From Strigamia acuminata (taxonomy: Eukaryota; Arthropoda; Chilopoda; Geophilomorpha; Linotaeniidae), in contig OX442323.1 of assembly GCA_949358305.1 (NCBI GenBank), forward strand, positions 5,270,001-5,334,000: a stretch of 64,000 nucleotides of DNA, read 5' to 3'. The translations under genes and the position numbers were made by a program. Positions 1 through 11,500 of this stretch are shown here, one piece after another. Under the pieces are notes generated by a model. That model saw nothing but the letters and a program-made list of their open reading frames with translations. It was not told the origin of the DNA and did not search any database. Each line of letters starts with the position of its first letter. Positions within the stretch are counted from its first letter, which is position 1.

Positions 1-873
1 CTGCAATCCGCCACGACGCCTTTTTCGACGCCGATTTCCTCATCCTGAAAAATAAATACACCGTCCGTATTTTGGCCAAAGAATTTCAATTCCTCAATAC
101 GCCAAGGAATAACTGCATTAGCGAAACCGACGCGAAGCACTGCAGAGACAACTGCCTCGATAATATACTGGAAAGAAATCTAACTTGCAAGTAATTAAAA
201 AGAAAAATGAGTAAAACTTTACGTAGGAATAGACGGAGATGCAATGGAGCTATGCAGCAAAGCCTTCCCCCGCATAGTTTCGCCCCAATCAATTGCCGGT
301 GACTTTAAAGTCGTTGGGTAAAGTAAACTACGTACTAAGTTTGCAGATAGTGTTGTTTCACGTCTGGCTGCAACAGCCTTAGCATTAGATGCAGTTACTC
401 GTCTACCCCTTTCTTGCTTGTTGTCTACTCTCTCTATTCACTTGATTTTAATTTTTCGCTTATTTCAACCAAGGCTTCCGTTTATGACGCATTCTGATAA
501 GCCGACGTGCAATGATTGGACCGAGACCAAATCCGCATACACCAAGAGCGTGCAAATCTACAGCGACCTTCGATTGGGCGATTGCCAGTGCTCGCGAATA
601 TGCAACGAAAACGTTTACACGACCAGTCTGGACGAAGCCGGCACCGATGAAAATTTCACGATCATTACGCTTTATTATTCGAACAATTTTCACGAAATAA
701 TTAAGGAAAAGTACACTTATGTCTTTTCGGCGCTCATTAGCGATATTGGTGGTAATTTAGGCTTATTTCTCGGGGCTTGTGTGCTCACTTTGATGGAAGT
801 GGTGGAAACGTTGGTGAGACGTGTGGCGTTTTCCACTGGTCAAAAGGACTCGGTGATATTTTTTAAAAAGTAA
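1..873 (+). CDS. Pickpocket-type DEG/ENaC channel, 3' end (copy A)
   Basis: Two terminal exons are visible, 1-190 and 474-873, joined in phase across a GT/AG intron. They encode the end of the extracellular domain, with several Cys residues of the CRDNC type, then RLPFM-like KLPFM, a Cys-rich stretch, and a second membrane segment starting FSALISDIGGNLGLFLG. That last motif is the diagnostic pre-TM2/TM2 region of ppk sodium channels. The two exons are close copies of the last two exons of the gene at 3094-5237, so this is a tandem duplicate. The 5' part lies outside the window. Function by family: a trimeric amiloride-sensitive cation channel of the plasma membrane; ligand unknown. Confidence 0.85.
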
Positions 874-1471
874 AATATTCAGCATAAAATATTTTTTTTT
901 TTCCCGAATAAAACCAACTTGTGTGAATTAATTTTTTACGTCGTCCTTTATGTTGCCAAATGTTCACACTAGATAGCGCAATCATGTCGGCGGAAAATTT
1001 AAAAGTTGAAAAATTAAATTTTAATTGCAAAAGCATTTTTCGTCCAAATTAAATCCTACAAATGTTCACATACAAATTTTTAAACTTTATCCATTCATTT
1101 ACTTCTAATTATGTCAGGAAACCGCAAAAAAAATCAATAAAATGTAACTATAGTATAATTTGTTGACCCAGTTATCGACAACAAAGACAAACAACTCATA
1201 TTGATGACAACGTTGTGCAGAAGCAATTGATAAATGAGTTATCATCGCGATCACACTAGGGCCAAGCAACACACCACCAATCAGACACCTTTTTGGCTCT
1301 TTTTCAAAAGTATTTGTGTTCCAGTCTGTGGAACAAGGTGGGCAAAGTACAAGAATTCCTTTTAAGACATATTAAATCGATATAAGGCTTAATTTCTGCA
1401 TGGTGCCGCTGTTATACTCGTACATACGGTTGTGATCTCAAAATATATTTTGAGTTTCACCATTAATTATA
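874..1471. other. Intergenic, no feature seen
   Basis: AT-rich spacer after the copy A stop. Poly(A)-signal-like AATAAA lies near 906. No ORF, RNA gene or repeat that I can support. Confidence 0.5.
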
Positions 1472-2238
1472 CAGGGTGGACCAAAAGTCTGATCCCCTCA
1501 AATATTTCCTGATTAAGTGCATCTAGGCCAACTTTGATGAAGCGATTGTATAGAAAGTGGGTGAGAGCAATCCAATGATGTCATCAAATTTGACCTCGAA
1601 GGCCATTTTCAAGGTTATTCACTTGCTAACTTCTAAACCAATCAGGTTAGAGCAAAATTTCCAATTACAAAGTTGTAGAACACCATCAAATTAGTACTAT
1701 ACAACTTATCTTACAAGTTAGTCAACTAAAGTTAAATGTTTTCGTTTTAAAATGAAAACAAATCAGCTAAAATAAAGCCAGCCATTGTGACAAAACTTAA
1801 ATTTCTACTACAAAAATACTGAATTACAAAAATAAACGTATTCAAATGTGCATTATTATGCAAGTAAACAAGACAAACCACTGCCTTTTTTTAATGCCTC
1901 AATAATTATTTTATCACAAGAATAAAAAATTTCACTTTCTAATTTTTTTCTGATTTGTGTCCTTTTTAAAAAGAAAACATTTAACTTAAGATGACTAAGA
2001 TAAGTTGGATAGTACTAATTTAATAGTGCTCTACAACTTTGTAATTGGAAATTTTGCTCTAACCTGATTGGTTTAGAAGTTAGCAAATGAATAACCTTGA
2101 AAATGGCCTTCAAGGTCAAATTTGATGACGTCATTGGATTTCTCTCACCCAACTTCCTATACGATCGCTTCATCAAAGTTGGCCTAGATGCAATTGCTCA
2201 GGAAATATTTGAGGGGAACAGACTTTTCTTCCACCCTG
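1472..2238. mobile_element. Palindromic MITE with long inverted arms and TA duplication
   Basis: Starts CAGGGTGG and ends CCACCCTG, flanked by TA on both sides, as expected of Tc1/mariner-type target duplication. The left arm (about 1472-1755) and right arm (about 1965-2238) are imperfect inverted copies of about 270 bp. The middle is AT-rich and codes for nothing. The small plus-strand ORF at 2097-2300 falls inside the right arm and is not a gene. Half-copies of the same family occur at 12300-12581 and 45219-45471. Confidence 0.85.
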
Positions 2239-2332
2239 TATACAATGTCAAATCTCTAGCTTGGCACATCAGAACATTCCAGACTGCTATGTCTAGGTGA
2301 AAACTCCCTAGGAAAAGCATCACCCTAAATTT

Positions 2333-2402
2333 ACCAGTTTAACGGTTATTACTTTAACCGTTAAATTGTCAGTTTAACGGTTATTAATTTAACCGTTAAA
2401 TT
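2333..2402. repeat. Tandem pair of palindromic TTTAACGGTTA units
   Basis: Two direct copies of a roughly 35-bp unit, each itself nearly palindromic (TTTAACGGTTATTA followed by its near complement TTTAACCGTTAAA). Probably a remnant of a small fold-back element. Confidence 0.6.
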
Positions 2403-3093
2403 GTAGTTGCACTGCTGCACCGAAATTCCATTTCTGCGCAACTGTTCTGAGCAGCTCACTGCTACATTCTGACCAAGTGGGTCAAGATTACTCGCCACGA
2501 TGAAGAGAACCATCGTTTGGAACTGCTCCGGAGTCTCACATCGCGTGTGCGTTTGTCGGCATTCTCGCCATTTTGTGATAACATTTCCTTTTTTTGTTCA
2601 ATATTTGTTTAGCCTAGTATATTATTAGCCTTATTCTTGTATCTCATTATTCATTATCCATTATTTAGTCATAAAATTAATTTTGCAAATTGAATGTAAA
2701 TATTTCATTTCAATTACGATAACAACGTAACAACGTATGTAACAGCATTCCTAAATTCCACATAATTTTCTCAAAATCACCATCTACAATCTATAATTAA
2801 ATAACCATTTTTTCCATGTTTTCATCGCCTATCATAAATTAAAAACAGAATTAAAAATCGAAAAACTTCCTAATTAAAATGTTCAACTCGCATGAATTAT
2901 TCATCCGCGCATTTTTCCAAGCGATGACAAATCGATTCGCCAAATGGCACGGTCCCATTACACAACACGTATTACTGTTAATTGTACACCAAACATTAGC
3001 AATGCAATAAAAACGCCATCCATATAAGATAATTAGAACTGCATACGCCTATACAGCTGTCAGCTCGCGCTCTCTCTCACTGATCACGCCTCG
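2403..3093. other. Intergenic upstream of ppk copy B
   Basis: AT-rich, no ORF. It should include the promoter of the gene starting at 3094, but I see no clear TATA box. Confidence 0.4.
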
Positions 3094-5237
3094 ATGGAAC
3101 CCGCGCAACAACAAGGCCCGATCTTTAATTTCGGCAACATCAGCATCCCCGGTTTCGGCCGATTCAATGAGCCCAACTACAGTCTCAAGATGAAAATCTT
3201 TTGGGCGTGCGCCATAATAAGTTGTTTCGTCGGCTGTTTCTACCAAATCGTAGACAGAGTGATGCTCTATTTGGATACGCCTGTTGGAATTACAATGGAC
3301 GTTGTGCGCATGCAGACGGTTAATTTCCCAGCCCTCACGATTTGCTCGGGTCAATTGCACGACGAATTGTGGAATAGAAAAGTGGCGGACGACCAAAAAG
3401 GCAACATGACAGCCGACGATATTTGGGACTACTACAGAGTGGCGGTGGATAGTATCACCGTTTCAGTACCAGTAAGTGCAATCGCATCATTTTATGTTTA
3501 AATTCTGTATTAAATTCTATTATTCTAAAAGTCTGATTAAGTTTAAATGTTCAAAATGGTGTAGAGTGTTAAGAGAGTAGACTGCACAGGTTGAAGTTAA
3601 AAAATACACTGGTCAAAGATTTATTCTGTACAAATTTATACACTGCTCTTATTGGCGCAAACACGAATAATCCTCTGCACCCGTTGGGGTGATAAAAGAC
3701 TCAATTCCTCTACTTCCAGGAACCTTTTTATTAATTCCTAAAGTAGGAAATGGTACTCAAAAGGTCAAAAGAAGGTGTAAATCACAAATACAAATAAATC
3801 GATCAAAATACACAAAAAAGATAATTCAAATTGAGAATAATAAAAATAATGCAATAAAAATTGGTTTACAAATAAAAATAATGCAATAAAAATTGGTTTA
3901 CAAATAAAAATAATGCAATAAAAATTGGTTTTCAAATAAAAATAATGCAATAAAAATTGGTTTACAAATAAAAATAATGCAATAAAAATTGGTTTACAAA
4001 TAAAAATAATGCAATAAAAATTGGTTTACAAATAAAAATAATGCAATAAAAATTGATTTACAAATAAAAATAATGCAATAAAAATTGGTTTACAAATAAA
4101 ACTAGCAATTAAAATGAAAAAGGTATAAAAACAATATAAAACAAACACTTGTAAAACGATTGGTTTTCACAATTTGATTTATTTAAAATTCATTTCAGTG
4201 TTGGTCGTCCACGGACGATGATCACTGCGAAGCGGACATGCTCGTCCCGTTCGATCACATCAAGAAGCAAACTTTTGATACCATTTGGGGCAGATGCGTC
4301 ATATTAATTCCAAGTACTTTTTATATCCTAATTTTATCAGTTTTTATCTTTGTTTATTTATTTATTTAGCTAAGACTATAGAATACAGGGGTCCGTTTAC
4401 TAAAATCGTTGTACGACTCGATATGCAGGAATTTAACAACACATCGCGTGCTAAAGAACGCTTAACGGTGAAATTTAAATAAAATTTTGTTTAATTTCAA
4501 ATTTCCTCTAATTTGGTTCGATTTAAATTGCACAAGATGTTTCTTCACGCTCCCGAAGCTGCAATCCGTCACGACGCCTTTTTCTACGCCGATTTCCTCT
4601 TTCTCAATAACAAATACATTGTCCGAATTTTATCAAAGGAATTCCAATTCCTCGACACACCGAAGAATAGCTGCCTTACCGAAACCAAAGCCAAATTCTG
4701 CAGAGACGATTGCATCGACAAAATGCTAGAAGGGAACTTGAGTTGCAGGTAATGAAGATAAAACGAATTGATGCGTAAAAACCTTCAAAAATCCGTTTAC
4801 TTCTATTGGCAAAACATCTTTTTAATTTAATATTTCATTTATTTCAATTAAGGCTTCCGTTCATGACGAATTCCAAGCTGAAAACGTGCGATGATTGGAG
4901 CAAGACCAAATCCGCATACAACATCAGCGTGCAAATCTACAGCGACCTTCGAGTGGACGATTGCCGGTGCCCGCGAATTTGCAACGAAAAGGTTTACACC
5001 ACCAGTCTGGACGATACTGGCTACGATGGCAATTTAACCACCATTTCTCTCTATTATTCGGACAATTACCACGAAATTATCAAAGAGAAATACACCTATG
5101 TCTTTTCGGCGCTCATTAGCGACGTTGGTGGTAATTTAGGCTTATTTCTCGGGGCTTGCATACTCACTTTGATGGAAGTTGTGGAAACATTGGTGAGACA
5201 TGTGGCGTGTTCAAATAAACAAGAAGACCCGAAATGA
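3094..5237 (+). CDS. Pickpocket-type DEG/ENaC channel (copy B)
   Basis: Five exons, 3094-3471, 4199-4313, 4370-4467, 4537-4748 and 4853-5237, join in phase to a 395-residue protein. That is short for the family, mainly because the extracellular loop is compact. TM1 lies near residues 32-56 (IFWACAIISCFVGCFYQIV). The Cys-rich ectodomain includes a MFLHAPEA stretch typical of ppk proteins, and RLPFM opens the last exon. TM2 carries GGNLGLFLGACILTLMEVVE, which contains the GxS-like selectivity-filter region with Gly-Leu-Phe. Intron 1 carries a 32-bp tandem repeat. Copies A and C flank it in the same orientation. Likely a neuronal or epithelial cation-channel subunit; specific role unknown. Confidence 0.88.
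3838..4100. repeat. 32-bp tandem repeat, about 8 copies, intronic
   Basis: GCAATAAAAATTGG recurs at 3851, 3883, 3915, 3947, 3979, 4011, 4043 and 4075, an exact 32-bp period, inside intron 1 of ppk copy B. Minus-strand ORFs across it are repeat artefacts. Confidence 0.95.
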
Positions 5238-5942
5238 AAATATTTAAAGAAAAATTTTCTCTTTGCCAATGTTGTAATTTGCAATTCCAGCAGATAAAAA
5301 AATTAAAGACGTTTTGTTTTCCTAAAACTCAATTCTGGCGAGTGGCTACTTAATAATTCATCAAAAAAAAAATCTATACATCAAGGTGGAATTTCCAAAT
5401 ATTCCGGCTATTTAAACGCATGCGCAAACTCACAACCTTAAATACCGCAAGTTTAAGAGTGACAGCGCCAGTAGAAAAAGAACAAACACACCAAACGCAT
5501 CACCTCGATCAAATTACGATGTTAAACTACGTTCCACGACACGGTAATTACAATTAATAATCGTTAAACCTCCAAAAAAAACCTAAACTTAAAAATTTCT
5601 TACTTACAAAAATCCAAATTCAACTTTTATTGCAAAAAAACAAACTCGTAGCGAATTGCAGTCGGAAGTGCGTATAGATTTCTTGATTAAACACCACTAA
5701 TGACTCCGTAACAGCGGGTAATCATGCGTACACCTTAAACCATCCAATGCCAATCATTTGCCAACATCCGTCGTATTAATACAAAACAAACCCCCCAAGT
5801 GCTGCTTGATCAATAAAGCGCGCTCTATTGCGTGATACCACGAAGGAAGTCGCAATTGGGAGTGGTAAACACTTTCCAATTGAAAATTCACCGTTACCGA
5901 ATAACCCGAAAGTATTTCACTGTCATTTCCTAACTTTTATTT
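5238..5942. other. Intergenic between ppk copies B and C
   Basis: No gene seen. It contains the presumed promoter of ppk copy C near its right end. ORFs here are short and overlap on several frames. Confidence 0.4.
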
Positions 5943-7640
5943 ATGTTTCGCGTAGTTTACACTTTGGGGCCGAAATCCTTGCAGAATGGGACCATGAGCG
6001 CCACGTCGGTGTATCGGGTGTACCCGCATTCCGATCTCGAGACGAAGAAACCGACTAATCTCGAGATTAAAGACGTGCGAGTCCACGGATCCGCGAGCAG
6101 AGCGGCGGTCGAGCGTGAGCTGAAGCGGATGATCCGCAGGGAAGTGAGACAATGTGTGCGCGCGGTCGGAGTGGGACAAATGAACAACACGGAACTCAAC
6201 AGATGTAAACGAATTTGTTGGTTCGTTGCCACCGTGTTGTGTTTGGTGGTCAGTTCGTATTTCGTGGGCAACCAAGTGAGGGATTACCTCGATAGAAATA
6301 CAGTTTTGCAGAGCACTTTGGCACAAAGCGCGCACATCAAGGTGCCGGCCATAACTCTGTGCCCGGGCGCACCCGCGCTTAGCAACGCCAACACGAAGAA
6401 AACGTTGAGCGAAATGTGCGCCGCGATGAAGATCGATCAAGAAAACTGTGCAAACACGTCGTTCGAGCGCTTGAATACAAATATAAGCGACATTTGGCAG
6501 GTCGTCGAGTTGCCGCTCGGCAGCATACACGTAAGTTCGCAGGTAAGATCGATTTCTAATACATTTTAATGTGTAAATGTTGGAGGGTAAACATCAATTG
6601 ATCTTATAATAGTGTCCGATTGACGAGGTGAGCGCAATAGCTAGTTGTATTGTGCCAACGGAAAGTGCACCTTTCGACTCGTTCTGGGGGAAATGTCTCA
6701 TCGTGTCACCCGTTGGTAAGTATTAGGTGTGAAACGTTCGTTTTTACGGCTTAAAATGGTGATGATACGTCGTTTTGTTGCCAGAAAAGGAGCATTATTA
6801 TCGCGGGCCGCACAGTTATTACAACATTACAATTGCGAATGAGAATCAATACAACCAATATGACTTAATCAATGTAAGTATGAATTTTTTAAAGTGTTTT
6901 TCGATCTTTATAATCATTTTCAGATGTATTTGCACAACGCGGAGAGCACGCAACACCACTTGTCCTACTTTAAGAGTAATGCGATGAAGAAGAGAGAATA
7001 CATCAGCATTAGCATTCAGCCAAAAGAAGTAAAAAATAAAATTAATTAATTTTAAAAAAATTAATTATTTTTTTTTCTAGTATAAAATGCTGTCTAAAGA
7101 CTTAAAAAACTGCACCGACACGCCAAAAGACTTAAACTGCGTAGATAAGTGCCTGGACGAAAAGCTTTCGGAGCACGTTACATGCAGGTAAGCCACCCAC
7201 GACTTAATGCTATTCTACGTTCGCTGCCCCTTAATTTTGTCACATCTTTCAGACTGCCGTTTATGCAATCAAATAAACTCCCGTTTTGTGATAATTACCA
7301 CGCCGCCATGCAAGCTTTACAAGAAACCGACAATTTCTATCGAACCGTGACGAGACTTACTTGTGCCAAGTGCGGCGAGCGATGCCGCAGAGTCGCTTAT
7401 TTGATGGGCGTCAACAACGTCGGGCCTACAGACGACAACAGCACGCAACTGCTCTTTTATTATCAAGACAACAACTTGGAAACCGTGACCCAAACGCGAG
7501 ATTATCCCTTCACCAAAGTCCTCAGCGACATCGGAGGTGTTTTGGGTTTTTTCCTCGGATTTTCCGTGCTGGGAATGCTGGAACTGATACAGCAGTTTGT
7601 TCATTTAATCGACGCAAAGTTTTGCAAAAAGAAATGCTGA
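5943..7640 (+). CDS. Pickpocket-type DEG/ENaC channel (copy C, divergent)
   Basis: Six exons, 5943-6542, 6613-6715, 6785-6873, 6924-7028, 7081-7187 and 7253-7640, close exactly to 463 residues. An internal ATG at 5994 has a better context (ACCATGA) and would give 446 residues, so the start is uncertain. A longer cytoplasmic N-terminus precedes TM1 (WFVATVLCLVVSSYFVG). The ectodomain has conserved Cys, then RLPFM at the last exon boundary, and TM2 follows LSDIGGVLGFFLGFSVLG. Exon boundaries match copy B, but the sequence is far more diverged and there is one extra ectodomain exon. Same family role: a plasma-membrane cation channel. Confidence 0.85.
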
Positions 7641-7685
7641 GAAGTTGTAATTTGCATAACGCAAACGCAGTTGTAATCAAACGTT

Positions 7686-8067
7686 TCATTTTATTTCTTT
7701 CAAGTTCTCAATGAAAAGTAATTCTGGTTTACCATTACTAAAAAATTCGTTCTTGAGTTGAATGAACTTTGAATCATCGACGATTTTCTTCGTTTTCCCA
7801 TTCAAATAAAACATCCACGGCATTTTAGCCGAATTAGGCTTAAATCTGCCTGTAACAGCATCGATTTTCGGTCTAAACGGCATCAAATCGTTCCATTCCA
7901 CGTAATAAACGGGCGAATTCGTCACCAAAACGTCACTTTTGTCTTCATTCGCACTTAATCCGCTCATGACGATCGAAAACACAGTCAAACACCTGCAGAA
8001 TAATTAACCAAATGACAAAACGAACACAAAACTAAAGATGCGCTCACCTGAGTACAATCGGTTGCAT
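7686..8067 (-). CDS. Small secreted protein, unrecognised
   Basis: Two exons: 8048-8067 (MQPIVL, splitting an Arg codon) and 7686-7992. The GT/AG junction keeps the frame and gives 108 residues. The N-terminus MQPIVLRCLTVFSIVMSGLSA looks like a signal peptide. The mature part (about 88 residues) is Lys/Asn/Phe-rich with a PWMFYLNGK motif and no Cys, so it is not a disulfide-knot peptide. It overlaps no other gene and lies tail-to-tail with ppk copy C, with the stop codons only 45 bp apart. I do not recognise the family. Confidence 0.6.
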
Positions 8068-8403
8068 CTCGTTTGCGCTCCAAAGTTATTCTGTATTTTC
8101 TCCACACTGTCACGCTGCGATGACCCAACGTGCAGACCAATGACATTTAGCCCAATGACACAATCATCTTCGTCAGAGATGCATTTCCCAAACACGAAAT
8201 CTCGTGGGAAAATGGATCTTTAATTACACCAATTATCCACAGTAGACTAGAAACAGTCATGACCTCAACAACATCAACTTTTTCTTTTCAATTAAATTCA
8301 TTCTTTTTTGTTGCACCTTGAAAATTAACATTTATAATTTCGAAACTAATTGAAATTGATATACAAAACAAACGAAACGATTCAAGTTTTTCCAAGTGTA
8401 ACT

Positions 8404-8529
8404 GTCTTAAGGTCAAGCCTCGACCTGATCCCCTGCAGGGTTCCGCAGTTGCTTAGTCCACCCAGGAGCCAGCCAGACGATACATTAGGTCGTCTGAGGT
8501 GGCCAAACACAAATGGATGGCACGTGTAG
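8404..8529 (+). other. Possible 5' UTR exon of the peroxidase gene
   Basis: A GC-richer noncoding stretch ends at a good donor (TAG|GTGAGT at 8529/8530). The next acceptor (TTTAG before 8590) leads straight into the peroxidase start codon. Its left limit is a guess. Confidence 0.35.
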
Positions 8530-8593
8530 GTGAGTAAATGCGTTTTTAGAACGTCCAAGAAATGAAAAAAATTAATTTTTCTTATTTAGACTG

Positions 8594-11500
8594 ATGAAAA
8601 TAGTCGAGTCTTTGATATTTCTGCTTCAATTAAATTGTTTGTCGTCGTTGGGTGAGGAGTTGCCTCGTTTTCCTTTCCGCTCGGTGCATCCTCTCGTTCG
8701 ACCGATTTTCTTTTTTTCCCACGAAGAACGAACTCGAGTCCTGAGGGAAGCTGTTGATTTCGGGTTGGAGGAAGCTGAGAATTTGTACGAAAATGTCGAG
8801 CCGCAATTATACACTCAAGGTAATTAATTTTCCTCTTATGATACCGCAAGCTTATTAAGGTTGCACCGAATATTCGGTTTATATTCGGTTATTCGGCCTA
8901 TTCGGTCAAAAAACCGAATATTATGTATTCGGCCGAATACATAATAATGTGGTGGTTGTTCAAAAAACTATTGATTAGAGTTTGAAATTACGAATACACA
9001 TAAATATAATGATAAATGAATGTGGAAATACTTTTATTTAATGCTTAAGTTGATAAAAATAGATGAAATTACAGCTTATTATTTTTTTGTGCGATTTTCA
9101 GGTATTTATCTCGAAAAAGGGGACCCTGCACGCTATTTAGCAGCCATTAATACCCTCGAACCAGAAGGAAAAGCACTTTCTCGGGCCGCTTATGCATCTT
9201 TGCAAGCAACACAACAGTTTTCTGACAAGTACGTGCCAATTTTAATTAATTGATTCATTCATTCATTGGTTTTATATTTCTATAGATTGTATTTATCCAA
9301 ACAACAGATCATCTTTAACCTCATCAATATTAACATTTCTGGGTCGGCGCTCGAGTCGGTTTGTCCGATTCGTTTCGCGCGAACGGCCGAGGAATGCGAC
9401 CGGTCAGCACTCCGGTACCGGACGATCGAAGGGAGTTGCAACAATCTTAGAAATCCAAGATGGGGTCAAGCAAATCGACCATTTGCTAGGAAACTTCCTC
9501 CAGATTATGACGACGGTATGCCACATTTCTATTCTACTCGGGTTGTGTAATTTCACTTTTATCTCTTGAAATCCAAAGGAATTTCGAGCATACGGCGCTC
9601 TGTCACCGGTCAGCCATTACCCAGTGCTCGAAAGGTCAGCAGTTGGATTCACCGAGATGAAAACCGTCCAAACGGCAACATTTCCTTACTATTAATGCAA
9701 TGGGGTCAGTTTCTTGACCACGATCTTACTTTCACACCAATGGCGCGTGGATTTAATAACAGCGCTATCAAATGCTGTTATGTCAAATCTGACCTTCTTG
9801 TAAGTTCCTTGTAAACTGTAGTTTTACCATCCATTTTGAACCCGTCCCCAAATAGGTAATTAGAATATTGAAACTTCATTTTACCTTTCTTTTTATAGCA
9901 TCCGGAATGTCTCTCGATAAAAATTCCCTCCGATGACTCCTTCTACAAGAAACACAACCAGACCTGCATGGAATTTGTTCGCTCCAGTCCAGCACCTCTT
10001 GAAGGATGTTCCTTAGGTATATCTGAATGAAAATGACTGAATCAATTAATGTCGAAATGTCTAACTAAGCTCTAAAACTATTTTTCTCGTTTAAAAAAGG
10101 ACCTCGTAATCAAATTAACCAAGCAACATCGTACCTGGACGCTTCGAGCGTGTATGGTTCGAGTGACCAACAAGCACACTTATTACGCGCACATAAACAC
10201 GGTGAATTATGTTAAATTTATAGACGATAACGTGACGAATAAGAATAAAACCAAAATGGAAAACCCACAGGTCTTTTATCGGTGCAAGAAGTTGGATTAC
10301 GACAACCGTTATTACCTCACGCTCCCGAAAGCCAACCGGATGAATGCAGGGACGCCACTACCGGAAATAAATACTGTTTCCGGGCGGGTAATTACCACAT
10401 TTAGCCTTATTATCTAATAAAAGAATTTTTTGCCACCCGCGTCAGATATTTTTGTTAAATAATTACTTTGAAAAATATGTTTGTCACGGTTAATTTTAGT
10501 TGTAATAAATTAATTTAACAAATATCGCGCAAAAGCTAATTTGGCGCAATGAGTTGGGCAAAGTTCGTAGATTCCTCTAAAAAAGAGGGTGGGTAGCCTG
10601 CCCGTGACATGTTTTATATTTATATTTTATATATTTTAGGTGATAAACGAGTAAACGAACAGCCGGGTCTCTCGAGTGTGCACACACTATGGCTGCGCGA
10701 GCACAACAGAGTTGCGCGTGAACTTGCATCGCTGAATCCTCATTGGAACGACGACCATTTATACGAGGAATCTCGCAGAATAGTAATAGCAGAGATGCAG
10801 CACATCACGTACAACGAGTTCCTCCCAGTGCTGTTAGGCCCGACTATAATGAAGTTGTTCGGACTGCAGTTAGAGGAGAAGTCGCATTATTGGGGCTACG
10901 ACAGCAATTTGGATGCAACTATGGCGAATGTTTTTGGGTCGGCTGCTTTTCGGTTCGGGCACAGTCTGGTGCCTCAATCCATGCAGAGATGCGACAAATT
11001 TTACAATGTCATTGAATCAGGTGAAATTTATTCAAATGTTTCAGTTTTTATTGTAATTGGGATTTGTTTATTTCATTTAGACGTTGAATTATCCAATGAA
11101 ATGATGAGTCCTAAAATTCTGCATAATTTCGGCGCCATTGATCGGTTATTGCTGGGAATGGCCAGTCAAGAGACGCAGCAAAGGGACGAATTTATATCGG
11201 ACCAATTGACGAACCATTTGTTTCAAAATAAAGTTCACAGTTATGGAATGGATTTAATCGCACTGAATATCCAGAGAGGTCGCGATCATGGTATACCGCC
11301 ATATTTAAAATGGCGGGATTATTGTGGGCTAAGAAGACCGAAACATTTTAACGATTTGGAAGGACTTTTGAACGCGAACACTTTACGCAGACTGGAAAAG
11401 GTCTACCGGGACGTCGAAGATGTGGATTTGTTTCCAGGGGGAATGGCCGAAAAACCGGTAGTCGGTGGACTCGTGGGCCCTACATTTGCTTGTCTAATTG

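Noticed and set aside
3838-4100. 32-bp direct repeats as a possible CRISPR array
   Set aside because: Units are contiguous without unique spacers, in an intron of a eukaryotic gene: a simple tandem repeat.
8004-8223. ORFs on both strands upstream of the small secreted gene
   Set aside because: They overlap its first exon and flank in other frames; no coding features.
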